From assembly GCF_013141825.1 (NCBI RefSeq), contig NZ_RZNH01000003.1, forward strand, positions 186,001-250,000: 64,000 bases of DNA. Direction: 5' to 3'. This document shows, one piece after another, positions 45,112 through 54,620 of this stretch. Position 1 is the first letter of the stretch; the number at the start of each line of letters is the position of its first letter. Made by a program: the position numbers and the translations under genes. This stretch comes from Marinifilum caeruleilacunae (GTDB taxonomy: Bacteria > Bacteroidota > Bacteroidia > Bacteroidales > Marinifilaceae). The notes under the pieces are model-generated. The model ran no database searches and was not told where the DNA came from. It saw nothing but the letters and a program-made list of their open reading frames with translations.

Positions 45112-46209
45112 ATGAAAAGTAAATTTATTTTAATTCCCCTCTTATTTTCCTGTTTCTATTCCATTGCCCAGGAATTGCCAACAAATCCAAAACCAGGAAA
45201 ATGTTACGTTAAATGCATTACCAAGGATGTATTCGAGGAAATCGAAGAAACAGTTGAAATTAGTCCGGCTTACACGAAACTGGAAATAGTTCCGGCGGTA
45301 TACAAAACTGTTACAGAAAGAGTTTTGGTAAAAGAGGCCAGTAAGAAGTTGGTTTATGTGCCTGCAGTGTATGAAACCATAGAGGTAGCCTATACTAAAA
45401 AAACAAAAAGAACAGACCTGGAGGTAATTCCCGCCAGCTTTGGGAAAAGTTCAGAAACAATAGAAGTTTATCCCAAAACATCAGGTTGGGAATACACAGA
45501 GATGGAAGACTGCCCCTCGGTAAATAAAGAAGATTGTGTAATTGCTTGTTTTGTTGAATATCCTGCCCAACACACAACTGTTCCAACAATTACCTTAAGC
45601 AAAGATGCCAGCACACGGAACATTCCCATAAAAGAAGAGCATTCCACCTATAAAAAGCAAGTCATAAAGGAACCTGCCAGAATGGAAGAAGTTGAAATTC
45701 CCGCAGAATATGCCATGATCGAAAAGCAGGTACTTGTTTCGCCGGCTAGCACAAAAAAAGTTGAAGTTCCGTCGAAAATGAAAACCATTAAAAGAACGGT
45801 TCTTGTTGAAAAAGGAGGTATTAGCAGCTGGGAAGAAATTGAGTGCGATTTGCTTCAGCCTAACCTGCTGCCTATTTATTATGAATTGGGTAGCGCAAGG
45901 TTAACGCCCGATTCCAAGAAGACAATTGATAAAATTCTCTTGCCAATTTTGAACGAAAAACCTGTGAAAATCGAAATTATGGCTCATACCGATTCAAGAG
46001 GAAATGACGATTACAATATGGCATTATCGCAACAAAGAGCGAATGCGGTGGTGAATTACCTGGTAACGCAAGGAATTGAACGCAACAGGCTTACGGCAAA
46101 AGGTTATGGCGAAACCCGTCTGATTAACCGTTGCGCAAATGGTGTAGATTGTTCGGAAGAAGAGCATCAGAAAAACAGGAGAACCGAATTCCGCATTGTA
46201 AATCAGTAA
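45112..46209 (+). CDS. OmpA-family outer-membrane/peptidoglycan-binding protein
   Basis: A 365-residue protein with signal peptide (MKSKFILIPLLFSCFYSIAQ). The middle has repeated beta segments of the type YKTVTERVLV / KLVYVPAVYETIEV / EIPAEYAMIEKQVLV, which look like tandem copies of a 25-30 residue unit. The C-terminal OmpA domain, about residues 265-365, has IEIMAHTDSRGNDDYNMALSQQRA and NRRTEFRI for peptidoglycan contact. It probably links the cell wall with the outer membrane. Ends at a shared terminator. Confidence 0.88.
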   Translation: MKSKFILIPLLFSCFYSIAQELPTNPKPGKCYVKCITKDVFEEIEETVEISPAYTKLEIVPAVYKTVTERVLVKEASKKLVYVPAVYETIEVAYTKKTKRTDLEVIPASFGKSSETIEVYPKTSGWEYTEMEDCPSVNKEDCVIACFVEYPAQHTTVPTITLSKDASTRNIPIKEEHSTYKKQVIKEPARMEEVEIPAEYAMIEKQVLVSPASTKKVEVPSKMKTIKRTVLVEKGGISSWEEIECDLLQPNLLPIYYELGSARLTPDSKKTIDKILLPILNEKPVKIEIMAHTDSRGNDDYNMALSQQRANAVVNYLVTQGIERNRLTAKGYGETRLINRCANGVDCSEEEHQKNRRTEFRIVNQ

Positions 46210-46242
46210 TCATGAATGATGATTGATTTAAACACTCTCAAA

Positions 46243-47373
46243 TTAAAAGTCCTTCCTTTGGGAGGACTTTTTTATGATTCTGTACACCGGGAATTCATTA
46301 TGCTCTTCCACGAGTTTTATGGAATAATTATCCCAGGCTTGCTGTTTCATTAAATCGAAATATTTATAATGCAAGTGCCAATCGTGTAGGTCATCTGAAT
46401 TGATAGATGAATTCAAGACAATTGGTTTATTTACCGCATAAGCAATGTAATACACAAATTCTTTCACACTTAAATTATCAGCTTTTATTTCTGTGTCACT
46501 CAATAAAACATCTGCACTCTCTGCTCCCCAATCATACTGGTGGCAATCCCACAAATGAGCATCCGATTGAAGATGAAATGTCAGATAATCTCCCACTTCA
46601 GATTTTGGAATGATGTTTAGATGAAAATAATTGAGCAAATAATCTTTTACGTCTTCTGCATTTACAGCATGGTTTAGACTAAGAGCACAATACTGATCCA
46701 AATTTTTATCCACCTGAACCTGCCTTTTATGAACACCTATAAAATAGCTTAGTAGCACTGATAGTTTGCCTCGAAATATGCGATGGTCTTTTTTGTGTAA
46801 AATTTCAAGATTATCTGTTCCACTATCTTCCACCTCAAGTTGAATCCCATCCACCGAAACAGCAGTTTCCGATTCTGCAACAATTGTTTTTTCCTGTACC
46901 TTCAGTATAGAGTGAACATTTGCTATAGCCATATTGCTTCGCAAAAATTTCTTCACCAAACGGTCGTTTAGATCGGCTGCCTTTCCTTTCCAAAGAACCT
47001 GCCCCTTTGTATTCATCAAAACCCCGTAGGGAAGTGTTTGAACTTTAAACTTTTCGAAAGTTTGCCCATTAAAATCAAGTGCAATAGCTAAACGATTCTC
47101 CTTCTTAGCCAGGTATTTTTCTATTCGATGAATGGGTTCGTTAAACAGGGAAACAATATAAAAGTTGCGCGGATTTTGCTTTTGCAAAACAGCCAGGTAT
47201 TTTGCTACATGCACACATGGTGCACACCATGTTGCCGAAAAATCGATGTAGTACAAGCTGTTGCTACTGGTCTCCACAATCTGATTCTCTTGAAGGATTT
47301 CATCAAGCAAAATCTGTCCTGACAAAAACAGGGGAAAAACAAACGATAAAACAAGTACAAATATCCTTTTCAT
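46243..47373 (-). CDS. Secreted thioredoxin-like protein with long C-terminal extension
   Basis: A 376-residue protein with signal peptide (MKRIFVLVLSFVFPLFLSGQ) and a thioredoxin-fold domain with the redox motif WCAPCVHVAKYL in residues 40-150. The remaining 220 residues resemble the uncharacterised C-terminal regions of Bacteroidota TlpA-like proteins. It probably acts in periplasmic disulfide chemistry. The ATG at 47373 is preferred over 47412 since it starts the signal peptide. Its stop codon lies in the terminator stem. Confidence 0.8.
   Translation of the reverse strand: MKRIFVLVLSFVFPLFLSGQILLDEILQENQIVETSSNSLYYIDFSATWCAPCVHVAKYLAVLQKQNPRNFYIVSLFNEPIHRIEKYLAKKENRLAIALDFNGQTFEKFKVQTLPYGVLMNTKGQVLWKGKAADLNDRLVKKFLRSNMAIANVHSILKVQEKTIVAESETAVSVDGIQLEVEDSGTDNLEILHKKDHRIFRGKLSVLLSYFIGVHKRQVQVDKNLDQYCALSLNHAVNAEDVKDYLLNYFHLNIIPKSEVGDYLTFHLQSDAHLWDCHQYDWGAESADVLLSDTEIKADNLSVKEFVYYIAYAVNKPIVLNSSINSDDLHDWHLHYKYFDLMKQQAWDNYSIKLVEEHNEFPVYRIIKKSSQRKDF
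46245..46272. terminator. Bidirectional terminator between OmpA-family and thioredoxin-like genes
   Basis: Stem AAAAGTCCTtCC / GGaGGACTTTT with loop TTTG and T or A runs on both sides. The stem includes the last codons of the minus-strand gene. Confidence 0.8.
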
Positions 47374-47459
47374 TTTCAGAGAATCAGTAAAAAAACTTTT
47401 AAATCTAAGCAAACATAATTAAAATCTGAATTTATCACCTCATTATTTCAGGATATCAA

Positions 47460-47492
47460 AAAAAAAAGCTGCAACTTTTTAAGCTGCAGCTC
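47460..47492 (-). terminator. Intrinsic terminator of the isomerase gene
   Basis: On the minus strand AGCTGCAGCT pairs with AGTTGCAGCT (one G-U) and a T9 run follows; it lies 20 nt after the stop codon. Confidence 0.8.
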
Positions 47493-47510
47493 TATATATT
47501 TTATCAATCT

Positions 47511-48086
47511 TTATTTTGTTTTTGCTTCGATGTACTGAATCAGGCAATGAATTACTTTAATGTGAATTTCCTGAACCCGATCGGAGTAGGCTTTCCACGG
47601 CACCCTGATTTCAACATCGCACATTTCTGCCATTTCGCCCCCGCTTTTTCCTGTTAATCCAACAACAGTCATTCCTTTTTCTTTGGCCGCTTTAATGGCA
47701 TTAATTACATTGGCCGAGTTGCCAGAAGTGCTGATGCCCAAAAATACATCTCCTTTTTGTCCCATGCCTTCTACATATCTCGAAAAAATATAGTCGAAAC
47801 CATAATCGTTACCCACACAGGTAATATGGCTTGGATCGGAGATGGCTACGGCCGCCATTCCAGGACGATTATCGCGGAAGCGCCCCGTTAATTCTTCGGC
47901 AAAATGCATGGCATCACACATCGATCCACCATTTCCACACGAAATTATTTTTCCGCCATTTTTAATTGAATCAGCCATTAATTCCCCCGCTTTTTCAATG
48001 GCTTTAAAGTTCTCGTCATTGGCAAGAAATTCATTCAGAACCGCTTGTGCATCAAGAAAACTTTGCTTTATATCGTTTATGATCAT
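47511..48086 (-). CDS. gmhA: SIS-domain sugar isomerase, GmhA-like
   Basis: A 191-residue protein of the GmhA/DiaA group. It has the SIS-fold motifs [22 protein letters not shown], the loop [19 protein letters not shown] and [15 protein letters not shown], with the C-terminal helix [16 protein letters not shown]. GmhA converts sedoheptulose 7-phosphate to D-glycero-D-manno-heptose 7-phosphate for LPS. No other heptose gene is nearby, so a DiaA-like or other sugar role is possible. Monocistronic. Confidence 0.85.
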   Translation of the reverse strand: MIINDIKQSFLDAQAVLNEFLANDENFKAIEKAGELMADSIKNGGKIISCGNGGSMCDAMHFAEELTGRFRDNRPGMAAVAISDPSHITCVGNDYGFDYIFSRYVEGMGQKGDVFLGISTSGNSANVINAIKAAKEKGMTVVGLTGKSGGEMAEMCDVEIRVPWKAYSDRVQEIHIKVIHCLIQYIEAKTK

Positions 48087-48206
48087 GCTTTAAAATTTTT
48101 ATCAAAAGTAAGAAATGAAGCTTAGAATTAAGAATTATGCCATTAAAAATATGGATGCTGCGCTGAACAACAACGGCAAAAGCTTGTATGCCGGCATCGA
48201 ATAAAA

Positions 48207-49064
48207 ATGGACTTTTCAAGTTTTATTTCTAAGTTTACTATAAAATCCAACAATAAACCTATGCTACCAATAAGACAACGACTTTACGAGGTAATTTTTG
48301 AGGCTGACACTAAAATCGGAAAGTTTTTCGATCTTTCTTTACTCATTGTAATTCTGCTGAGTATTCTCTTTGTAATGTTGGAGAGCGTTCCATCCATCGA
48401 AAACAAATACCACGATATCCTGAAAATTGCGGAATGGATCATTACCATTATTTTTAGTATTGAATACATCGTCAGGATCTGGATTGTACGACATCCGCGA
48501 AAATACATCTTTAGTTTTTATGGAATGATCGACCTTTTATCGGTCTTGCCGAGTTATTTGGCATTGGTTTTTGCCGGAACACAAGGTTTAATGGTTATTC
48601 GTGCATTACGTTTGCTTCGTGTTTTCAGAATCCTGAAACTCAACCGATATTTAAAAGAAAGTGCCGTTATTATTCGGGCATTGCGCGAAAGTCGTTATAA
48701 AATTTCTGTTTTCCTGTTTGGTGTACTAACCCTGGTCATCATTATTGGTACAGTAATGTATTTGGTAGAAGGTGCCGAACATGGCTTTACCAGTATTCCC
48801 CGCGGTATTTACTGGGCCGTAGTAACACTTACCACAGTTGGCTATGGCGATATTTCTCCTGAAACTTCTGTAGGACAATTTTTGGCAAGTATGGTAATGA
48901 TTATTGGTTATGCGATTATTGCCGTTCCAACCGGGATCGTTACTGCCGAGCTGACCAAACACAGTCAGAAAGAAACCTCAAGCCGCGTATGTCCCGAATG
49001 TCTTACCGAAGGGCATAATCATGATGCAAAATATTGCAACGAATGCGGTACAAAACTCAATTAA
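48207..49064 (+). CDS. Voltage-gated ion channel (potassium type)
   Basis: A 285-residue protein with six membrane segments. S4-like helix residues are RALRLLRVFRILKLNRYL, with regularly spaced arginines, so it has a voltage sensor. The pore loop reads AVVTLTTVGYGDISPET, whose TVGYGD filter is selective for potassium. A C-terminal soluble tail has a four-cysteine zinc ribbon (VCPECLTEGH ... KYCNECGTKL). Acts in the inner membrane. Confidence 0.9.
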   Translation: MDFSSFISKFTIKSNNKPMLPIRQRLYEVIFEADTKIGKFFDLSLLIVILLSILFVMLESVPSIENKYHDILKIAEWIITIIFSIEYIVRIWIVRHPRKYIFSFYGMIDLLSVLPSYLALVFAGTQGLMVIRALRLLRVFRILKLNRYLKESAVIIRALRESRYKISVFLFGVLTLVIIIGTVMYLVEGAEHGFTSIPRGIYWAVVTLTTVGYGDISPETSVGQFLASMVMIIGYAIIAVPTGIVTAELTKHSQKETSSRVCPECLTEGHNHDAKYCNECGTKLN

Positions 49065-49249
49065 ATCGAAAGTGATTTTTTGCATTTTTTAACGTAGCTA
49101 TCCTTGTAAAATATCCGAATAATTTCAGATTTTATCGGTATATTTGTACGTCTCATTCATCAACAGGCAATCGGCAAACGAAAAGTCTGTTGCGAGAACA
49201 AACAATTACCTATACCACTTATTAACAACAAGGTATAAAACAACTTATT

Positions 49250-49600
49250 ATGGGATTTACGAGCGGTTTCTTTAAAAGACCACAACATAAACGATTCAAT
49301 TTGCAACCTCGATACTGGGACCCTGCAAAAGAAGAGAGAGAAGATCGTGAGCGAAGAATAAAATCGGAGCTTGGGATTAAGGATGAAGATGGTCAGTACG
49401 TTCCAAATATCAAAGGCAGAATGAGAAGTGAACTTCGTCATAAGCTCTCGGATGCCAGTGGCGCAAGAAAGAAATCGAACATCCGATTGCTTGTCATTTT
49501 TGTGATTCTTGCCGTTGTTGCCTATGCCTATGTTTTTGGTTGGGATGAATTGTTGGAAAGGATTATTGGCGGTATGGAAAGTTTAAAGTCTAATCGCTAA
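49250..49600 (+). CDS. Hypothetical protein with C-terminal membrane helix
   Basis: A 116-residue protein conserved in appearance with Bacteroidota proteins that precede mutL: basic, charged N-terminus (RFNLQPRYWDPAKEEREDRERR), then IRLLVIFVILAVVAYAYVFGW as a membrane helix near residues 82-100. Lies 21 nt before mutL, probably one operon. Function unknown. Confidence 0.75.
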   Translation: MGFTSGFFKRPQHKRFNLQPRYWDPAKEEREDRERRIKSELGIKDEDGQYVPNIKGRMRSELRHKLSDASGARKKSNIRLLVIFVILAVVAYAYVFGWDELLERIIGGMESLKSNR

Positions 49601-49621
49601 CGTCAAATTTCAAACGAATAT

Positions 49622-51604
49622 ATGTCAGATTTGATACAGATACTGCCTGACAATGTTGCCAATCAGATTGCTGCAGGTGAGGTAGTTCAAAGACCGGCTT
49701 CGGTGGTAAAAGAGCTTGTTGAAAATGCGATAGATGCCGGTGCTGGTTCCATAAAAATTAATCTTAAAGATGCGGGTAAAACCCTGATTCAGGTCATCGA
49801 CAATGGCTGTGGTATGTCTGCTACAGATGCCAGGTTGGCTTTTGAGCGCCATGCAACATCGAAAATTCGCAGAGCGGGTGACCTGTTCGGGATTCGTACC
49901 ATGGGTTTCCGTGGCGAAGCTTTGGCTTCGATTGCTGCAATTGCCAATGTTGAGCTAAAAACAAAACGTACCGAAGATGAATTGGGTACACACATTGTGA
50001 TTGATGGCTCGGAATTGGTTTCGCAGGAAGCATCGGCCTGTAGCGATGGCAGTAACTTCATTGTAAAAAACCTGTTTTTCAATGTACCTGCCCGCCGAAA
50101 ATTCCTAAAGGCAAACTCTACCGAACTTCGAAACATCATTACCGAATTTCACAGAATCGTTTTATCGCATCCCGATATTGCTTTTACACTGATACATAAC
50201 GACAGCGAAGTATACAATCTTCCTGCATCTCATATCCGTCAGCGAATTATTAATGTGTTTGGGAAAAGTATGAACTCCCGACTGATTAGCATTAAAACTG
50301 ACACCAGTATTGTAAAGCTTACCGGATTTATTGGGAAGCCAAAAAATGCAAAGAAAAACACGGGAGAACAGTTCTTTTTCGTGAACAATCGTTTCATGCG
50401 CCATCCGTATTTTTACAAGGCGGTGATACAGGCTTACGATAAGATTTTGCCTCCTGAAACCATTCCACCATACTTCATTTTCTTCGAGGTAGATCCTCAA
50501 ATTATTGATATCAATATTCATCCAACCAAAACAGAAATTAAGTTCGAGGATGAAAGAGCGATTTATCAGATTATTCAGGCTTCTATTCGCGAGGCTTTGG
50601 GGAAATTCAACATTGTACCTTCCATCGATTTTGATGAAGATACCAGTCTTGAAATTCCTGTTGCCGATGAAAACACCGAGGTGGAAGCTCCAATGATTAA
50701 GGTGAACCCTGAGTTTAATCCCTTCGATGCCGAATCGAGTTTCAACCCTTTCGATGCCGAAAAGAATTACAATCCTTTCGAGCAATCGGCAAACTCTATT
50801 GAGTCGAATCCTTTTTTCCAGGAGTTTAAAGCCAAAACACCAGAAACTGGAACAGCAAGAGCGCCCAAAAAACAGGTTCCTGACGATTGGGAAAAACTCT
50901 ACGAAAATCAGTCGGCTCCAGCAGAAGAGAAAATAGAGAAGCAACCGGTAATCGACAGGGAAAATATTCCTGATTATTTCCAGGCTCCAGAGATTCCAGC
51001 TCCTCAGCAAACGCAAATTCAGGCTGCCGATCAGCCCAAGAAAACAAAGAATTTTTTCCAGCTGAAGAACAAATACATCCTTACGCCCATTCGCTCTGGT
51101 TTAATGATTATTGACCAGCGAAAGGCACACGAAAGAATCTTGTTCGAGAAGTTCATGAGCTCCCTGGAAAATCACCAGGGAATTGCACAGCAAACACTTT
51201 TTCCTCAAACCATAGAGTTAAATGCATCGGACTATACCCTTTTGCAGGTGATTTTGGAAGATGTAAAAGCCTTGGGTTTTGATATCAGGGAATTTGGAAA
51301 GAAAACATTTGTGATTAACGGCACACCTGCCGATATTCAAAACTGTGAGCCAAAGGAGCTATTGGAAAACTTGCTGGCCAATTACAAAACCAACCAGCTT
51401 GATGTAAAGCTGAAGGTTCGCGAAAACCTGGCAAAATCATTGGCAAAAGCTTCGGCTGTAAACTATGGAAAATCGCTTAGCAACGAAGAAATGAGTTCGA
51501 TTATTGATCAGCTATTCGCTTGCAACGTTCCCAATTTTACGCCTGATGGCAAGCCGGTAATATCCGTTTTGGAAACCCAGGAACTGGAAAATCGATTCAA
51601 ATAA
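49622..51604 (+). CDS. mutL: DNA mismatch repair protein MutL
   Basis: A 660-residue MutL that couples mismatch recognition by MutS to strand removal. The N-terminal GHKL ATPase has NQIAAGEVVQRPASVVKE, DNGCGM and GFRGEALASIA. The linker, about residues 360-400, contains three copies of an N-P-F repeat (FNPFDAE). The C-terminal dimerisation domain shows IDQRKAHERILFE where endonuclease-type MutL has DQHAxxERxxxE, and ends with TPDGKP in place of a CPHGRP box, so nuclease activity is doubtful. Confidence 0.95.
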   Translation: MSDLIQILPDNVANQIAAGEVVQRPASVVKELVENAIDAGAGSIKINLKDAGKTLIQVIDNGCGMSATDARLAFERHATSKIRRAGDLFGIRTMGFRGEALASIAAIANVELKTKRTEDELGTHIVIDGSELVSQEASACSDGSNFIVKNLFFNVPARRKFLKANSTELRNIITEFHRIVLSHPDIAFTLIHNDSEVYNLPASHIRQRIINVFGKSMNSRLISIKTDTSIVKLTGFIGKPKNAKKNTGEQFFFVNNRFMRHPYFYKAVIQAYDKILPPETIPPYFIFFEVDPQIIDINIHPTKTEIKFEDERAIYQIIQASIREALGKFNIVPSIDFDEDTSLEIPVADENTEVEAPMIKVNPEFNPFDAESSFNPFDAEKNYNPFEQSANSIESNPFFQEFKAKTPETGTARAPKKQVPDDWEKLYENQSAPAEEKIEKQPVIDRENIPDYFQAPEIPAPQQTQIQAADQPKKTKNFFQLKNKYILTPIRSGLMIIDQRKAHERILFEKFMSSLENHQGIAQQTLFPQTIELNASDYTLLQVILEDVKALGFDIREFGKKTFVINGTPADIQNCEPKELLENLLANYKTNQLDVKLKVRENLAKSLAKASAVNYGKSLSNEEMSSIIDQLFACNVPNFTPDGKPVISVLETQELENRFK

Positions 51605-51729
51605 GAGCATAAATTCTACAAACAAGGCTTTTAGCCTGACAAACTGTCTTGCAATTATGAGCCGAAGCCTGTAATTTTAAATTGGTCTGACTATTGTTAG
51701 ACTTCAGTTAAATTTTAAAAGCATATCGA

Positions 51730-52464
51730 ATGACACAATACAGACCTCCACTGTTGAACTTGCCTCCAGTGGTTAAAAATCTTTTGATTATAAATGTAAT
51801 ATTACTTCTAGCTACTTATGTTGTCCAATCAAAATTTGGCATTGATTTAAAACAACATATGGGCTTATACTATCCAGGATCTGATTTTTTCAGGCCTCAT
51901 CAAATTTTCACACACATGTTTATGCATGGTGATCTTACTCACTTGTTTTTTAACATGTTTGCTTTATTCATGTTTGGTAGAGTTCTGGAAAGTGTGTGGG
52001 GACCAAAACGCTTTTTATCCTTTTATTTAATAACTGGCCTTGGGGCGGCATTTTTGCATCTCTTAGTTTCATTTATTGAATATAAGGTGGCTATATCATC
52101 TCTTGGTCCAGAACAATTAGAGTATTTCAAGGAACTTGCTGCTCAAGGAAAATATATTCCTGGAACTGTTTCAGAAAAAGTAACTTCAATAATGTACGCA
52201 CCTACGGTTGGTGCATCGGGAGCTGTTTTTGGCATTCTTTTAGGCTTTGGTATGCTATTTCCCAATACCGAACTGATGTTAATATTCCCGCCTATTCCAA
52301 TTAAAGCAAAGTATTTTGTAATTGGTTATGGAGCTATTGAGTTGTACCTGGCATTTTTAAATAGACCTGGTGATAATATCGCTCACTTTGCCCATTTGGG
52401 AGGGATGATATTTGGTTATATTCTGATTAAATACTGGCAGAAAAATTCGAATCGTTTTTATTAA
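51730..52464 (+). CDS. Rhomboid-family intramembrane protease 1
   Basis: A 244-residue membrane protein with six helices. The catalytic dyad motifs are VGASGAVFGILLGFG (Ser in helix 4) and NIAHFAHLGGMIFGY (His in helix 6); the HMFMHGDLTHLFFNMFALFMFG segment is the conserved helix 2. Cleaves membrane-embedded substrates. A second rhomboid gene follows on the same strand after 55 nt, a frequent pair in Bacteroidota. Confidence 0.92.
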   Translation: MTQYRPPLLNLPPVVKNLLIINVILLLATYVVQSKFGIDLKQHMGLYYPGSDFFRPHQIFTHMFMHGDLTHLFFNMFALFMFGRVLESVWGPKRFLSFYLITGLGAAFLHLLVSFIEYKVAISSLGPEQLEYFKELAAQGKYIPGTVSEKVTSIMYAPTVGASGAVFGILLGFGMLFPNTELMLIFPPIPIKAKYFVIGYGAIELYLAFLNRPGDNIAHFAHLGGMIFGYILIKYWQKNSNRFY

Positions 52465-52519
52465 ATTGTATACAATAAAAATTAAGTAAGAAAGTTTATA
52501 TCGATAATGAAGGTTGATT

Positions 52520-53458
52520 ATGAGCGTGAACTTTAACAATCCATATCAGAGCTATTCAAACCAAAACATTTGGGATGGAATTAAGAATTCCTTTAAAGAA
52601 GGAAGTAATCTTACCAAGTTAATTTATATCAACTTAGGAGTATTCCTAATTGTTAAGATATTAAATGTATTTTCTTTCTTCATAGGAGTTCAGGGCAATC
52701 AAGTTTCATTTATAGTCCATTGGCTTTCTGTTCCTGCGGATACAAGTGCATTGCTAGGAAGACCTTGGACTGTTTTCTCCTATATGTTCTTACATGAGGG
52801 TTTCTGGCATATCCTTATCAACATGCTTTGGTTATTTTTGTTTGGTAGAATTTTCCTAACCTATCTTGACCAGAAAAAACTATTAAGCATATATATTTTA
52901 GGAGGATTAACAGGTGCTGCAACATATATTTTTGCTTACAATATATTTCCTGTATTTCAGGACGTTCGATTCGGAGCTTACGCACTTGGAGCCTCAGCCT
53001 CGGTAATGGCAATAGTTCTAGCCACCGTAGTTTATGCTCCAAACCACCAATTTCATTTAATCTTTATTGGACCTATTAAAATCAAATATTTTGCAATTTT
53101 CTTTATCATTTCTGATATCATTAATATACCAGATGGTAATGCCGGCGGACACATTGCTCATTTAGGTGGTGCTTTTTATGGCTGGTTGTTTATTTCTCAA
53201 TTGCGAAAAGGCAAGGATATTTCGAGTGGTTTTAACTCTTTGATGGATTCTTTTTTCGGCCTGTTTACCAGAAAAAAGAAAATGAAGGTGAGTTATAAAA
53301 ACACTCGCAACATGAGCGATGAAGAGTATAACAAATCCAAGAAAGTAAACCAGGAAGAATTGAATCGAATTCTGGATAAAATTGCCAAATCGGGATACGA
53401 TAGTTTAAGCAAGGAAGAGAAAGAGATTCTTTTTAAATCGAGTAACCAAAAGGAATAG
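52520..53458 (+). CDS. Rhomboid-family intramembrane protease 2
   Basis: A 312-residue protein of the rhomboid family with catalytic Ser in YALGASASVMAIVLA and His in GGHIAHLGGAFYGW, plus helix 2 with HEGFWHILINMLWLFLFG. It has a cytoplasmic C-terminal tail of about 80 charged residues (GFNSLMDSFFGLFTRKKK, KKVNQEELNRILDKIAKSGY), matching the DUF6576-like tail of such proteins. ATG 52520 chosen over a TTG at 52514. Confidence 0.9.
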   Translation: MSVNFNNPYQSYSNQNIWDGIKNSFKEGSNLTKLIYINLGVFLIVKILNVFSFFIGVQGNQVSFIVHWLSVPADTSALLGRPWTVFSYMFLHEGFWHILINMLWLFLFGRIFLTYLDQKKLLSIYILGGLTGAATYIFAYNIFPVFQDVRFGAYALGASASVMAIVLATVVYAPNHQFHLIFIGPIKIKYFAIFFIISDIINIPDGNAGGHIAHLGGAFYGWLFISQLRKGKDISSGFNSLMDSFFGLFTRKKKMKVSYKNTRNMSDEEYNKSKKVNQEELNRILDKIAKSGYDSLSKEEKEILFKSSNQKE

Positions 53459-53462
53459 TGAA

Positions 53463-54536
53463 TTGAAAAACTTCCTCCATAAAGCTTTAGTTGCCTTTAG
53501 CCTGATATTTTCAGGCTCATTACTCATTGCCTATATTGCTCCGCATGTTAGTCCTGAGGAATTCTGGTTGCCCGCATTTTGGGGTTTGGCCTATCCTTAT
53601 TTACTACTGGCGAACGTTATTTTTACAGTGTACTGGATGCTGCGTCGACGTTGGAGTTTTCTAATTCCTCTCATTGCAATACTTATAGGGTATGGTCATT
53701 TGCAGGATTTCATTCAGATTAAGCGCTCAAATACCGAAGCAAACGAATCGGCTTCCATAAAAATAATGACCTACAATGTGCGTTCTTTCGACAAATACGA
53801 ATGGAGCAAGGACAAGAAAACGCCGGATAAAATGCTTGAACTTCTCAAGCAGAACCAGGCTGATGTATATTGTTTCCAGGAGTTTCATAATACCCGCAAA
53901 GGATTGTTAAGTCTGTACAACTTGAAAAAAGCGACGGGCTGTAAATATTTGTTTATTGGCAGAAAGGCCAATGGCGTTGCCTTTTTCTCTAAATATCCGA
54001 TTGTTAAAAAGGGCGAAATCAATTTTGCCAAAGACAATTGGTGCAATGCCATTTATGCCGATATCAAGAAAAATGGAAAAATTGTAAGGGTTTACAACCT
54101 GCACCTTGAATCGAACAGGTTAGGCGGTCGAAATTATGCCTTTATCAACAAAAAGGAATTTAAGGCCGACGAGCAGGAACTGGAAGAGATCAAAGACATT
54201 TCCTTCAGGCTTCAGCATGCTTTTATTCGCAGGGCAAAACAAGCAGAAATCATCAGGGGCCATATCGATAAATCTCCTCATCCAACCATTGTTTGTGGCG
54301 ATTTTAATGATACACCACACTCCTATACCTATCGAAAAATAAAGAACGATTTTACCGATTGTTTCAGGGAGCAAGGCATTGGAATTGGAACCACCTATTC
54401 GGGCGATTTCCCTTCTTTCAGGATTGATTTTGTGCTACACGATGAGCAAACCGTTTGCTACAACTACAAAAGAATCAAGAAGAAATATTCCGATCATTTC
54501 CCGGTTTTTACAGAACTAAACTTTGTGGAAAAATAA
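53463..54536 (+). CDS. Endonuclease/exonuclease/phosphatase-family protein, membrane-anchored
   Basis: A 357-residue protein with three N-terminal hydrophobic segments (residues 1-80) and a C-terminal EEP hydrolase domain: MTYNVRSFD, VYCFQEFHN, YNLHLESNR, ICGDFNDTP-like CGDFNDTPHSY and the final SDHFPVFTEL with catalytic His. The family includes phosphodiesterases and sphingomyelinases. The start appears to be TTG at 53463, 4 nt after the rhomboid stop, since no ATG lies before the membrane segments. Confidence 0.85.
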   Translation: MKNFLHKALVAFSLIFSGSLLIAYIAPHVSPEEFWLPAFWGLAYPYLLLANVIFTVYWMLRRRWSFLIPLIAILIGYGHLQDFIQIKRSNTEANESASIKIMTYNVRSFDKYEWSKDKKTPDKMLELLKQNQADVYCFQEFHNTRKGLLSLYNLKKATGCKYLFIGRKANGVAFFSKYPIVKKGEINFAKDNWCNAIYADIKKNGKIVRVYNLHLESNRLGGRNYAFINKKEFKADEQELEEIKDISFRLQHAFIRRAKQAEIIRGHIDKSPHPTIVCGDFNDTPHSYTYRKIKNDFTDCFREQGIGIGTTYSGDFPSFRIDFVLHDEQTVCYNYKRIKKKYSDHFPVFTELNFVEK

Positions 54537-54620
54537 TTCAGCAGACAGGATTTTTCACCTGGATATTCGAAAAATCTGCGAAAGCATTACTGCGAGAACA
54601 CTTCTTTTTTTATGAAGATT

